A stretch of DNA of 28,899 nucleotides from JAAFHZ01 sp964247085. Lineage in GTDB: Bacteria > Cyanobacteriota > Cyanobacteriia > Cyanobacteriales > Chamaesiphonaceae. Under the pieces are notes generated by a model. It worked only from the letters and a program-made list of their open reading frames with translations, ran no database searches and was not told where the DNA came from. Where the stretch lies: NCBI GenBank assembly GCA_964247085.1, contig CAXTSX010000046.1, positions 1 through 28,899 on the forward strand, given 5' to 3'. Shown piece after piece: positions 8,477-16,735 of this stretch; position 1 is the stretch's first letter, and every line of letters starts with the position of its first letter. A program made the position numbers and the translations under genes.

Positions 8477-8920
8477 ATGTTTACTACTGAAAAATCTCGA
8501 AAGCAGCGACAAACTTCTAAGCCGAAAAATAGCCGTAGAGACAGACAGTCTGCTTTATCAGTTAAACGACCGCTTGCGACTAATCCTTACCAAGATTACG
8601 AAAAACGTTTAAAAACTCTTCAGGAAGTTCAGGAAGAACAGGGAAGACGTTTGCAAATGCTTCAGCAAATAATGGAGACTGCTCAGAAGTCCACTGCTGA
8701 CTCATTCTCTTTGCAAGACTTAGAACACAGTCCTGCATACAAGTATGGTGTTTGTGTTACCAGACTAAAGGACTTGTTTAACACTGACCAAGATGTCGAA
8801 GAATGGCTAAATTCCCATGAATCTGGATTACCTCAAACCCCAATGCAATACCTGGAAGAAGGTAAATTCGAGGTAGTTGAAAGATTAATCGGTATGATTG
8901 AATACGGCATACCATCGTAG
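8477..8920 (+). CDS. Antitoxin of a RES-type toxin-antitoxin pair (Xre/MbcA/ParS C-terminal domain)
   Basis: A 147-residue protein that likely neutralises the RES toxin encoded 21 bases downstream. The last 50 residues fit the MbcA/ParS/Xre toxin-binding domain (DUF2384-like), with RLKDLFNTDQDVEEWLNSHE, LPQTPMQYLEEGKFEVVE and MIEYG. The conserved Trp is 110, the Pro/Leu block 122-126, and Tyr143-Gly144. The N-terminal half differs from classical Xre antitoxins. It is a very basic tail (residues 7-31) followed by a heptad-like Glu/Gln/Arg segment (about 41-72) that looks like a coiled coil. I do not see a helix-turn-helix, so DNA binding and autoregulation may rest on the basic tail. The family call is by pattern and by the partner gene. 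Confidence 0.7.
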   Translation: MFTTEKSRKQRQTSKPKNSRRDRQSALSVKRPLATNPYQDYEKRLKTLQEVQEEQGRRLQMLQQIMETAQKSTADSFSLQDLEHSPAYKYGVCVTRLKDLFNTDQDVEEWLNSHESGLPQTPMQYLEEGKFEVVERLIGMIEYGIPS

Positions 8921-8941
8921 ACTCTCTTAGAGACAGAATCA

Positions 8942-9523
8942 TTGAAGACTGGACAGAAATTAATTACGGCAGTTCAAGAAATTGAATTGTTTGATTCTTG
9001 CGGCTTAGGGGTTAGAGTCATTAGTCATAAATATCGACATGACAGCCTGGGTACTACTGGAGCTTTAAAGGTTGGTGGCAGATACAATATTCCAGAAGGT
9101 TTACCAGGTGCTTTTGGGGCTTTATATGTAGCTGGTGATATTGAAACCGCCGAGATCGAAGCTGGATCTACGGCAGCAGCCGACAAATGGCAAAAATCTT
9201 ACTTTCTGGCAATGTATAAACTATCGATCGCCGATTTGCGTCAGCCTGAAAATCTTAGGCAACTTGGCATTACTCCTGATGAGCTGAGCTACAACTGGAA
9301 ACTCATGAATATCGAGAAAACTGTTGCTCCCACTCAGAAACTAGCCTCAGTATTTCATCACCATACGGCAGCTCAAGGTCTAATCTATCCTTCCAACAAA
9401 AATCCCCAGGGGTATAACTTGGTGATATTCCCGGAAAAAACTAGAACTGGCTACTATCTAAAATCCAGATTTTTCTTTTATTCACCAGCAGAAATTGGTC
9501 AAGATATCTCAAGCCTTGTCTAG
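8942..9523 (+). CDS. RES domain toxin
   Basis: RES-domain toxins such as MbcT and Res degrade or modify NAD+ and stop growth until bound by an Xre/ParS-type antitoxin. The RES fingerprint is present. VRVISHKYRHD gives Arg25, Ser28 and Tyr31. GGRYNIPEG (45-53) replaces the usual GGRWN. ALYVAGDIETAEIEAG (60-75) carries a Tyr and the acidic residues of the active site. The 193-residue length is ordinary. No ATG exists near the 5' end. TTG 8942 is the first start and gives the best fit, implying weak translation, probably coupled to the upstream antitoxin gene 21 bases away. This gene order and weak toxin start suit a toxin-antitoxin operon. The activity is inferred from the family. Confidence 0.78.
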   Translation: MKTGQKLITAVQEIELFDSCGLGVRVISHKYRHDSLGTTGALKVGGRYNIPEGLPGAFGALYVAGDIETAEIEAGSTAAADKWQKSYFLAMYKLSIADLRQPENLRQLGITPDELSYNWKLMNIEKTVAPTQKLASVFHHHTAAQGLIYPSNKNPQGYNLVIFPEKTRTGYYLKSRFFFYSPAEIGQDISSLV

Positions 9524-9737
9524 TTCTCATCCTATCAATTACATTGGTGCAGGCATAGACATATCTGCTGGTAAGAAAATTCGTGAGCTGACGGCGACTA
9601 GGGCGAATAAGAAAACCAACAGAATGATGGCTGGAAAAACATTTTGTCTAATGAATTGCATATTTGTTAATAATTAATAATCTTTTATTTAATCTATCCG
9701 ATCTTCGCATGAATAATCTTGCTGTGTCACAGATAAT

Positions 9738-10745
9738 ATGACAATTTTTACTGAGCAGTGGTTATCGACAGCAACAATACTAATAGCGGCGGCGATTTTG
9801 GACGATCTGATTGGCGACCCGTGGGGCTGGTTACATCCAGTTCAGGTCATGGGTTGGGCGATCGATCGATGGAGCAAATTAACCTGGCAGTATCTCAAAC
9901 AACCGATCGCCAAAAAAATCTCTGGCATTGGTCTTTTTTTGATGATGGTAGTCGGTAGTGGATTAGGTAGTTGGCTATTTTTTCATATCTTGCGAGGCAT
10001 CCAGCCAGTCATCGCGCAAGTGCTAGAGATCATTCTCTTGGCCAGTTGTTTGGCGGGTCGGAGTTTGCGTCAAGCAGCTCAGGATGTCTTGAACCCGCTG
10101 ATGAATGGCGATGTAGAAGAAGCCAGATTGCGACTGAAGAAGTATGTGGGACGGGATACCGATCGCCTCACCCTCCCCGAAATTTATCGAGCCATTCTGG
10201 AAACAGTGGCCGAAAATGCCACTGATGGCGTAACAGCTCCTTGGTTTTATGCCCTGCTCGGAGCAAGCCTGCCAGTGGGACCAGTCCCACTGGCCTTAGC
10301 TTACAAAGCCGCTAGCACCCTGGATTCGATGGTGGGTTATCGTAAGGAGCCTTATGCGGATTTGGGTTGGTGTAGTGCCCAAGTGGAGGATGTTTTGACT
10401 TGGCTACCCTGTCGGCTAACTGTATTAACCTTGGCTTTATTATCTGGCCGACCGATCGCAGTATTAACTATTTGTCAGCGGGATGCCCGCCAAGACCCTA
10501 GCCCCAATTCTGGTTGGAGTGAATGTGTTTATGCCGCCATTTTAGGTGTGCAATTGGGGGGCGATAATTATTACCAAGGGGAATTACGCACCAAACCGCT
10601 GCTGGGCAATGACGAACAAATAATTGATGCGGGACAGATCGATCGAGCACTAAACCTGACCCGCCAGGTATTTTTAATATGGTTGTTCTTCTGGCTCGCT
10701 ATCGGACTAAGCCGACAACTTCTCAAATTGCCGCCAACACATTAG
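9738..10745 (+). CDS. cobD: Adenosylcobinamide-phosphate synthase
   Basis: Also called CbiB. It attaches aminopropanol or its phosphate to adenosylcobyric acid in cobalamin (in cyanobacteria usually pseudocobalamin) synthesis and is an integral membrane protein. The hallmark N-terminal DDLIGDPWGWLHPVQVMGWA runs from residue 22 (DDLIGDP 22-28, HPVQVMG 33-39). Later blocks are AAQDVLNPL, VGRDTDRL and ETVAENATDGVTAPWFYALL. AYKAASTLDSMVGY is also present. Several hydrophobic segments are visible (about 10-25, 62-80, 88-105, 320-330). The length of 335 residues is typical. No cobalamin riboswitch was recognised upstream. The last 39 bases overlap the 3' end of the oppositely oriented 2-epimerase gene. 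Confidence 0.95.
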   Translation: MTIFTEQWLSTATILIAAAILDDLIGDPWGWLHPVQVMGWAIDRWSKLTWQYLKQPIAKKISGIGLFLMMVVGSGLGSWLFFHILRGIQPVIAQVLEIILLASCLAGRSLRQAAQDVLNPLMNGDVEEARLRLKKYVGRDTDRLTLPEIYRAILETVAENATDGVTAPWFYALLGASLPVGPVPLALAYKAASTLDSMVGYRKEPYADLGWCSAQVEDVLTWLPCRLTVLTLALLSGRPIAVLTICQRDARQDPSPNSGWSECVYAAILGVQLGGDNYYQGELRTKPLLGNDEQIIDAGQIDRALNLTRQVFLIWLFFWLAIGLSRQLLKLPPTH

Positions 10746-11879
10746 CATTGCTCTGGGCACATGGAAGCAACCCTTCCACTTCCCACCTTTGAGGTCTAGC
10801 AATACCTCACCACGTCGGTTTAAGTAGCCAAACCATTCGCCATGCTCGGCATCAGCAAAATGCTGCCAAGTATATTTATGCACCTTTTGATACCAGTCCC
10901 AGCATTGCTGATTGCCGGTGAGCCGATAGCCCATCGTCAGTGCCACCAGGGTTTCGACATGTACCCACCACAGTTTTTGATCCCACTCCAGCTGTTGCGG
11001 CGGATGGCCTTGGGCATCTAAAAAGTAATAAATGCCGCCGTATTCTTTGTCCCAAGCAAAATTCAGGATATTCAGCACCACTTGCACGGCCTTTTCCATC
11101 AGTGGCTGATCCTGTCGCCGCTCGGCGATATCTATCATGAACCACATGGCCTCAATGCCATGGCCAGGATTCAGCAGCCGACCATCAAAACAATCAATGT
11201 GGGAGCCATCGGGAGCCACACTTTCGTACATAATGCCTTGCTCTGGATCTAAGAAATCGGTCATTACCTCTTGAATGGTGTTGTCCAGAATTCGATCGAG
11301 TTCCTCGGTGGGCAACAGCCAGCTCATTTCTAAGGTGAGATTGGCCAAAATCATTGGTACTGCTAATGACTTCATCGATCGCGTGCCCGGATAAGCCTTG
11401 CTGTATTTGCCCTTGGGGTTGTCCTGGCGGCGTTGGACGTTACCATAGGCTTGCAAGGCTACTTCTTTTGCCCAATCTTGACCAGAGGCTAAAGCATATT
11501 GACTAAAAGCCATCGCCGCAAAACAGTCCGAGAAAATATTGTAGGGCTGAATCAGCGGCTGACCAGACCGATCCAGGGCAAAATACCAATTGCCTTCGCC
11601 ATCTCGGCCATGTTTGGCTAGGAAATCAGCGCCGTGGGTGGCCACTTTTAACCACTCTGGGTTCGGTTCAATCTGATTATAAAAAGTGGCAAACATCCAG
11701 ATTTGGCGGTTCTGGAGCCAAATAAATTTGTCGGTGTCAAAAACTTGGCCAGTCCGATCAAGACAAGTAAAATAGCCGCCTTGCTCTTGATCGATCGAAT
11801 GCTGCATCCAAAAAGGAATAATATTGTGCAACAAGGTATGACGATATAATTCAGCCAACTCTGGAAAATCCTGGTCCAT
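10707..11879 (-). CDS. N-acylglucosamine 2-epimerase (AGE)
   Basis: Interconverts N-acetylglucosamine and N-acetylmannosamine in the cytosol, with ATP as allosteric activator in characterised enzymes. It is an (alpha/alpha)6-barrel protein of 390 residues, the normal size. The residues reported as essential in the Anabaena enzyme (Arg57, His239, Glu308, His372, from memory) have counterparts one position on. These are Arg58 in WLQNRQIW, His240 in LLNPGHGIEAMW, Glu309 in WWVHVETLVAL and His373 in WKGCFHVPRAMLMCW. Other barrel blocks include GEGNWYFALDRSGQP and YPGTRSMKSLAVPMILANLT. ATG 11879 is the first start. Its 3' end overlaps cobD in antisense. No sialic acid synthesis genes are nearby, so the physiological role is open. 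Confidence 0.93.
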   Translation of the reverse strand: MDQDFPELAELYRHTLLHNIIPFWMQHSIDQEQGGYFTCLDRTGQVFDTDKFIWLQNRQIWMFATFYNQIEPNPEWLKVATHGADFLAKHGRDGEGNWYFALDRSGQPLIQPYNIFSDCFAAMAFSQYALASGQDWAKEVALQAYGNVQRRQDNPKGKYSKAYPGTRSMKSLAVPMILANLTLEMSWLLPTEELDRILDNTIQEVMTDFLDPEQGIMYESVAPDGSHIDCFDGRLLNPGHGIEAMWFMIDIAERRQDQPLMEKAVQVVLNILNFAWDKEYGGIYYFLDAQGHPPQQLEWDQKLWWVHVETLVALTMGYRLTGNQQCWDWYQKVHKYTWQHFADAEHGEWFGYLNRRGEVLLDLKGGKWKGCFHVPRAMLMCWRQFEKLSA

Positions 11880-12005
11880 TTAGCTTGCTCCGGCGCTGCT
11901 GAGTTTCAAAAAAATCATTTTAAGCCAAGAATGTCGATCGAGTATTTCCGGATTTGGGGTTAAGTATTTGTTCAATATCTTGGTAATTTATCCCCAGCTT
12001 AAGTT

Positions 12006-12395
12006 ATGGCTGCTAGCACCCGCCTCTTTTTCCTATTATTACTATTCGGAATGAGCGCTAATAGCGTTTTATACTTGGGTCTCCTGTTCATGGCTCCCAG
12101 CCCTTTCAAGGTCGGGCTATGGTTTTGGGTATACAAAGCCATTGTCCCCTACCTGATCATCCTGGGATTGGTGGGATTGGTGAAACAAAATAAATTAGAT
12201 CTGCCTTGGCAAATAGCCGCCTTTCCGCTCATCTATGCCTTATTCTTGGCTGCTTGGGGGAACTCTTTCTACATTGGTTTGGCCGGTTTGGTGGCCAGAT
12301 TTCCCGGTCATAGTGCCGAGCTATTCCCGGTCTTACTCTTTGCTGTCCTGGTAGTCGGCCTGATCTGGGTCGTCCGAGAAGAATACGACTGGTAG
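12006..12395 (+). CDS. Small hydrophobic membrane protein
   Basis: I do not recognise a named family for this 129-residue protein. It is strongly hydrophobic with four predicted membrane segments, about residues 6-29, 40-58, 69-86 and 107-122. Short polar links include APSPFKVG and KQNKLDLPW, and the charged tail is REEYDW. ATG 12006 gives a good N-terminal helix. It diverges from the 2-epimerase gene across 126 bases and converges on the DUF6816 gene six bases away. Codon use looks like that of its neighbours, so it is likely a resident cyanobacterial gene. Confidence 0.7.
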   Translation: MAASTRLFFLLLLFGMSANSVLYLGLLFMAPSPFKVGLWFWVYKAIVPYLIILGLVGLVKQNKLDLPWQIAAFPLIYALFLAAWGNSFYIGLAGLVARFPGHSAELFPVLLFAVLVVGLIWVVREEYDW

Positions 12396-12401
12396 CAATT
12401 T

Positions 12402-13154
12402 TCAGCTTTTAGTAAGGTTCAAAGCATACCGATAAAGAGCGACGGGTTGCTGCAATGCTCGAAAATAATCGGGATCTTGGGGTGATAAATAAATTGCGGT
12501 TACTTGCTGGGCAGTAATGTGGCCATCAGCCAGCAATTGGTAGCTAGTGGTGGTCTCCACCGTATTTAGGTAAATGGTTTTCCCTTGAAAAATCTGCTGA
12601 TTGAGTTCAGTGGTCATCAATCGCCGGGGGCTAACTTCTTTCTGGTAGCCGGTCATCACCACCGTCAACTGAGTGCCATTGGCTAGCTTGGTAATTTGCT
12701 TGACTTGGGGAGTTTTAATAACAGCGATCGATTCCACCGCTTTGTTACCTAAATAGGCAGCGGCAATCTGTTGACCATTAAATGCTCGATCGGCTAATAC
12801 CTGATTGGTAGCATCATCACTCATCGTGATCCCCGCTGCTAGGGTGGTAGTTTCGGAGCCAAACCGCACCCGAAATTGATAAAGTCGATCAATATTGGTT
12901 TTATTGCGATCGAACCCCGGTGTCACAATCTGCGGAGCCAAGGGCGCTATTTGCTCTTTTAGAGTACTGGTCACTTGCCATTCACCAGCAAACCAAGGCG
13001 GATAAACCAATTCCCCGTTAGTTAATAAATTGGTCGGTGCTGACCAGCGGGGGAAAGCGGCCAAGCGGCTGGCTATTTCCCCCGCTCCGGCGGGACTAAT
13101 ATTATGAAAATAGCAGGCGATCGATAGAATCAAAACTATCCAACGCCGCCTCAT
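12402..13154 (-). CDS. DUF6816 family exported protein
   Basis: A 250-residue protein with a clear signal peptide: basic MRRR, a hydrophobic stretch to about residue 18, and a probable cleavage after SPAGAG (about residue 25). This places it in the periplasm or thylakoid lumen. The mature part starts with a block I associate with DUF6816, shared by cyanobacteria and plant chloroplasts: ELVYPPWFAGEWQVTSTL, then LAPQIVTPGFD and YQFRVRFG. No catalytic motif is visible. The start codon overlaps the rsmH stop (ATGA), so it is probably translated from the rsmH transcript. The family assignment is from memory of the motif and the function is unknown. Confidence 0.72.
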   Translation of the reverse strand: MRRRWIVLILSIACYFHNISPAGAGEIASRLAAFPRWSAPTNLLTNGELVYPPWFAGEWQVTSTLKEQIAPLAPQIVTPGFDRNKTNIDRLYQFRVRFGSETTTLAAGITMSDDATNQVLADRAFNGQQIAAAYLGNKAVESIAVIKTPQVKQITKLANGTQLTVVMTGYQKEVSPRRLMTTELNQQIFQGKTIYLNTVETTTSYQLLADGHITAQQVTAIYLSPQDPDYFRALQQPVALYRYALNLTKS

Positions 13155-13999
13155 ATTTTTTCCACCCAGCGCAGTTTGGCCGATCGAGCACGGGGATTGG
13201 CCGCAGTTTCAGTATCTTGAGCAATTATCGGCTTTTTAGTTAAGACTTTCAGTCCTTCATTCTCACGCCAAGTATGTTTAATCATCCGATCTTCCAGGCT
13301 ATGAAAGCTGATGATCCCGATATGTCCGCCAGGTTTTAGCCAACTGGGCGTGACTGCCAAAAACTTTTCTAAGGAACTCAATTCCTCATTGACGGCAATC
13401 CGTAAACCCTGAAATGACCTAGTGGCCGGATGAATCCGCCCATAGCGATAAGACTTGGGAACTGCATAACTAATTGTTTCCGCTAGCGCCGTCGTGGTGT
13501 GAAAAGGCCGTTGTTCCACAATGCGACGGGCAATTTGTCTGGATAACCGCTCTTCGCCGTATTTGTAAAAAATATCTGCCAATTCTTTCTCATCCCATTC
13601 ATTCACGATGTCAGCAGCTGTTAGTTCTTGGCTGCTATCCATCCGCATATCCAAGGGCGCTTCGTTGCGGAAACTAAAACCGCGCTCGGCCACATCTAAA
13701 TGCACGGAGCTAACTCCTAAATCAGCAATAATGCCATCAAATAATTTATCCGGTTGATAGTCAGCATAATTGCCGTGCCAAAAAGTGACTTGCTGACCGT
13801 AAGATACTAAGCGGGATTGGGTAGCTGTTAAGGCTTGTTGATCTCGATCGATCGCCACCAAATTCACGTTACTGGCTGCTTGCAAAATCAGTTCGCTATG
13901 ACCACCGCCGCCCGTGGTGGCATCTAGATAACAACCACCCGGTATCACTTGTAGTCCAGTAATAATTTCATTGGCCAGGACGGGAATATGATGAAACAT
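13151..13999 (-). CDS. rsmH: 16S rRNA (cytosine(1402)-N(4))-methyltransferase
   Basis: Methylates N4 of C1402 in the ribosomal P site using S-adenosylmethionine, formerly known as MraW. The 282-residue length is slightly short of the usual 300-315. The opening FHHIPVLANEII and the SAM-binding CYLDATTGGGGHSELIL (about 23-39) are diagnostic. So are DGIIADLGVSSVHLD, RGFSFRNEAPLDMRMD and HPATRSFQGLRIAVNEEL. GGHIGIISFHSLEDRMIK completes the set. In many bacteria this gene opens the mraZ-rsmH-ftsL division cluster. Here it is followed by a DUF6816 gene with a 4-base overlap, and no division genes are adjacent. Confidence 0.97.
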   Translation of the reverse strand: MFHHIPVLANEIITGLQVIPGGCYLDATTGGGGHSELILQAASNVNLVAIDRDQQALTATQSRLVSYGQQVTFWHGNYADYQPDKLFDGIIADLGVSSVHLDVAERGFSFRNEAPLDMRMDSSQELTAADIVNEWDEKELADIFYKYGEERLSRQIARRIVEQRPFHTTTALAETISYAVPKSYRYGRIHPATRSFQGLRIAVNEELSSLEKFLAVTPSWLKPGGHIGIISFHSLEDRMIKHTWRENEGLKVLTKKPIIAQDTETAANPRARSAKLRWVEKI

Positions 14000-14554
14000 T
14001 GGCTGGGTTTTAGACAGGTTAGCTCAAAGATAGACTATACCAAGAACTAGTCCACGGCTGGCGCAAAAGATGGAGTGAGAGATCGATCGCCGACTATCTT
14101 CAGAACTGCCTCATTCAAAATCAGATGAAAATCATACCCAGGTTTTTATGCATAGGGTCATTGAACAAATCAGCATAATTACTTACAATAATTAAGTTTT
14201 TATACTTAGAAATTAATGGTTAAGTAAGATTAAGATTGACTTGCATCACTACTTGCTATTTTTTGATATGCATTGTTAGCAAATAATAAGCAGTTGCATC
14301 CACCCTAAACTTTGTAGACAGGATACCAACACTATTCCACTGTTGGTATTACAATATCCCAATTTCGGAAGAAAGTAAAACTTCTCTGTTACAAAAAATC
14401 TATTTCAGTAGTGATTTGAGATTAAGTTAATGATACATGCAGATAGTTAATTTAAGGTTATATCGTTAGTTTTAGTGAACCAGCCCAACACTAACAAAAC
14501 AATCATTAATGTATGACTGAAATTACGGCAAGTTCACCAACTAAATAATTACTA
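14000..14554. other. Long AT-rich spacer upstream of the dioxygenase-like gene
   Basis: No gene was found in these 555 bases on either strand. The spacer lies between divergent rsmH and the dioxygenase-like gene. Its right two thirds are much more AT-rich than the surroundings. A clear hairpin lies at 14323-14349, listed separately. I could not define a convincing promoter pair, but the length leaves room for an unannotated small RNA. Confidence 0.5.
14323..14349. repeat. 9-bp inverted repeat (hairpin) in the spacer
   Basis: ATACCAACA (14323-14331) and TGTTGGTAT (14341-14349) are exact reverse complements around a 9-base loop CTATTCCAC. No T-run follows directly, so it is a weak terminator candidate. 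It could equally be an operator or a stem of a small RNA. Confidence 0.5.
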
Positions 14555-15514
14555 ATGAAGAGTACCTATTCTGAAAGCAATACAATTAGCAGAGCAAGTT
14601 TTAATCCTAAAATAATCCATTATTGGCATTCTCTGAAGCGCTATCTTTTCAATCACCAACGCCTGACCATGTATACCTTGGGTCGCTTTCAGATAGTGCG
14701 CAAGCTCGCCTTAGTACTTTCCAAACAAACATATTTATCAAAACCAACTACTGGCACAGTTTTCCCCAACATCTCTGTCGAAAAAATCGTTAGCAGTTTG
14801 AATAAAGATGGCTATTATGCCGGTTTACAGCTGCCAGCGACGATTGTAGGAGAAATAGTAAGTTTTGCAGAGTCTAACTCTTTTTATGATGACCAAAACT
14901 CTGAAAACTTTTACACTTATCAGGAATTTCAGCAATCAGAAGTGCGCGATCGACAAAAGGTGTTGATTGGCCGTTACACCAACACTGCCCAGGACTGTCC
15001 AGTCATCACAGCACTGCAACGTGATCCGCAATTATTAGCCATTGCCACTAAATATTTGGGTCGGCCACCAGGACATAGCGATCATCGCCTCTGGTGGAGT
15101 CTGGCTAATAGCGTCACCGACGAACATGCCCGCGTTCGTTCCGGACAGGAATTTCATTATGACCTAGATGATTATCGCACCATCTCATTTTTCTTCTATT
15201 TGAAAGATGTTGATACTTTGGGTGGACCATTAATGTTTATTCAAGGTAGTCACAAGAAGAAAAAATTAAAATATTTGTTGTCGATGTTCAAAGCCCGCCC
15301 AGAGTCTGATTTGCTGAAGTTTTATCGCCCAGACGATTTTATAGAGATGCGGGGAGCCGCTGGGTTTGGTTTTGCCGTTGATTTGTTTGGATACCACCGG
15401 GGCAAGCCACCAGAAAATAGCGATCGATTGGCCTTGCAAATTCGATTTGCTCTCCATAATTACAATCGTGATGGCCAGACCCTAGACGGATTTCAGGGAG
15501 CAGCTACCAAATAA
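14555..15514 (+). CDS. PhyH-like Fe(II)/2-oxoglutarate-dependent dioxygenase
   Basis: A 319-residue protein with the facial triad of phytanoyl-CoA-hydroxylase-like oxygenases. His201 and Asp203 (FHYDLDDYR) and distal His281 (FGYHRGKPP) would bind iron. Arg291 (SDRLALQIRF) would hold the 2-oxoglutarate carboxylate. FFFYLKDVDTLGGPLMFIQG and GSHKKK are the usual strands between them. The first 60 residues are basic and lack a recognisable domain. The ATG at 14555 is the first start. Another ATG lies at residue 39, so a shorter protein is possible. It stands alone after a long AT-rich spacer, so the substrate cannot be guessed from context. The fold call is firm and the substrate unknown. Confidence 0.75.
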   Translation: MKSTYSESNTISRASFNPKIIHYWHSLKRYLFNHQRLTMYTLGRFQIVRKLALVLSKQTYLSKPTTGTVFPNISVEKIVSSLNKDGYYAGLQLPATIVGEIVSFAESNSFYDDQNSENFYTYQEFQQSEVRDRQKVLIGRYTNTAQDCPVITALQRDPQLLAIATKYLGRPPGHSDHRLWWSLANSVTDEHARVRSGQEFHYDLDDYRTISFFFYLKDVDTLGGPLMFIQGSHKKKKLKYLLSMFKARPESDLLKFYRPDDFIEMRGAAGFGFAVDLFGYHRGKPPENSDRLALQIRFALHNYNRDGQTLDGFQGAATK

Positions 15515-15643
15515 ATATCCAAAAATCAGTTAGATTTTGCTGTAGCCAATCCTACTTGCTTAGGTTCATTTTGTTTTTTATCCCCAGACCCAGGATTTAC
15601 GAATACAATGGATCGTGATTTCAGCTAATTTTTAGATATTTTC

Positions 15644-15934
15644 ATGGACGACGCATTTAGCCCGACTCCCCCGGCTTGGACTGAAGAAGCCACCCATGCA
15701 CCTACCTTCGCTTGTCCACAATGTTCAGCTAGTGAAAAAGAAGCCGATCAGGTATGGGTCAACCGCCGTGCTCCAGTCATGCTGGAAAGCCGCCGGCGCA
15801 AGTGGCAGGAATTTTATCATTGCAACTGTGGCAAAGTTTGGTGGGCTTGGAGCGACGATCGAGCACCCAATGAATATGCCGATCGACAGCCCCCGGCCAG
15901 CAACGATCTAGACAATTTTTACGGTTATTTTTAA
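15644..15934 (+). CDS. Small zinc-ribbon-like protein
   Basis: A 96-residue soluble protein with four cysteines placed as a zinc ribbon: Cys24 and Cys27 in FACPQCSAS, then Cys60 and Cys62 in YHCNCGKVWWAW. Between them is a very basic stretch (RRAPVMLESRRRKWQ). The aromatic-rich WWAWSDDR after the second cysteine pair looks like a conserved core. I do not recognise a named family. It ends 17 bases before the preferred start of the DUF1350 gene in the same direction, so the two are probably co-transcribed. A role in nucleic acid or protein binding is only a guess. Confidence 0.65.
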   Translation: MDDAFSPTPPAWTEEATHAPTFACPQCSASEKEADQVWVNRRAPVMLESRRRKWQEFYHCNCGKVWWAWSDDRAPNEYADRQPPASNDLDNFYGYF

Positions 15935-15951
15935 AGCTGGTTATTTTGTAT

Positions 15952-16704
15952 ATGCTGATGAAATGGCGAGAAATAGCCGGAAATTGGGTCTATTTACCTG
16001 ATCGACCCCGTGCGATAGTTCACTTTTTGGGTGGTGCTTTTGTGGCCACCGCTCCCCAGATCACCTATCGATTTCTGCTAGAAGATTTGGCCGAGCAGGG
16101 CTATGGCATCATTGCCACGCCATTTTTCAACACCTTTGACCATTATGAGATCACTGATCAGGTCTACCGTAGTTTAGAGAGGGTAATCGATCGATTGCAA
16201 CTGCAATCATTGCCGATCTACGGTGTTGGCCACAGCATGGGTTGCAAAGTGCATTTACTGCTCTGTAGTCAGTACGATGTCCGCAGAGCCGGTAATATTT
16301 TTATTTCCTTCAATAATTTCTCGGCCAAAGATGCAGTGCCCTTGCTCAATCAAATGCCCAGTGAATTTGGAGTAGAATTCACCCCCAGCCCTCAACAGAC
16401 CCTGGATTTGGTGGATAAATATTACAATGTGCGCCGCAACCTGATTGTCAAATTTCGGGATGATAATATCGATCAGTCTTACACCCTGGAACGGCTCCTC
16501 AAGCCCTTGTTTCCAGGCATGATCACTTTTCAAAACCTCAGCGGCAATCATCTCACGCCGCTGGGTCAAGATGTCCAATGGCAAACTGGTTCCATATTTA
16601 CTCCGTTTGATGCGATCGGCCAGTGGTTGAAGCAAGAAGTCTACAAAGACCTGCATCAACTGAAGCGTGAAGTAAACCGGTGGCTCAATCCCAGTCTGCT
16701 ATAG
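15952..16704 (+). CDS. DUF1350 family alpha/beta-hydrolase-like protein
   Basis: DUF1350 proteins are conserved in cyanobacteria and plant plastids and have an alpha/beta-hydrolase fold of unknown substrate. The protein shows the family block AIVHFLGGAFVATAPQITYR and LLEDLAEQGYGIIATPFFNT (residues 21-60). The nucleophile elbow GVGHSMG has Ser95. GNHLTPLGQD near the C-terminus is a candidate for the catalytic His loop. The open frame reaches TTG 15946, but ATG 15952 or ATG 15958 (MKWREIAGNWVYLP) is more likely. It follows the zinc-ribbon gene and is followed after 31 bases by the lipid-transporter ATPase, suggesting one transcript. Confidence 0.87.
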   Translation: MLMKWREIAGNWVYLPDRPRAIVHFLGGAFVATAPQITYRFLLEDLAEQGYGIIATPFFNTFDHYEITDQVYRSLERVIDRLQLQSLPIYGVGHSMGCKVHLLLCSQYDVRRAGNIFISFNNFSAKDAVPLLNQMPSEFGVEFTPSPQQTLDLVDKYYNVRRNLIVKFRDDNIDQSYTLERLLKPLFPGMITFQNLSGNHLTPLGQDVQWQTGSIFTPFDAIGQWLKQEVYKDLHQLKREVNRWLNPSLL

Positions 16705-16735
16705 AATTTACATTGCAAGTTTCCCATTAACCATC

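Noticed and set aside
9495..9677. Short plus-strand open frame after the RES toxin gene
   Set aside because: It starts inside the toxin gene and its 60-residue product shows no family pattern. The spacer 9524-9737 holds nothing else I can support.
16255..16659. Minus-strand open frame of 134 codons inside the DUF1350 gene
   Set aside because: Antisense to a clear DUF1350 gene, without independent support.
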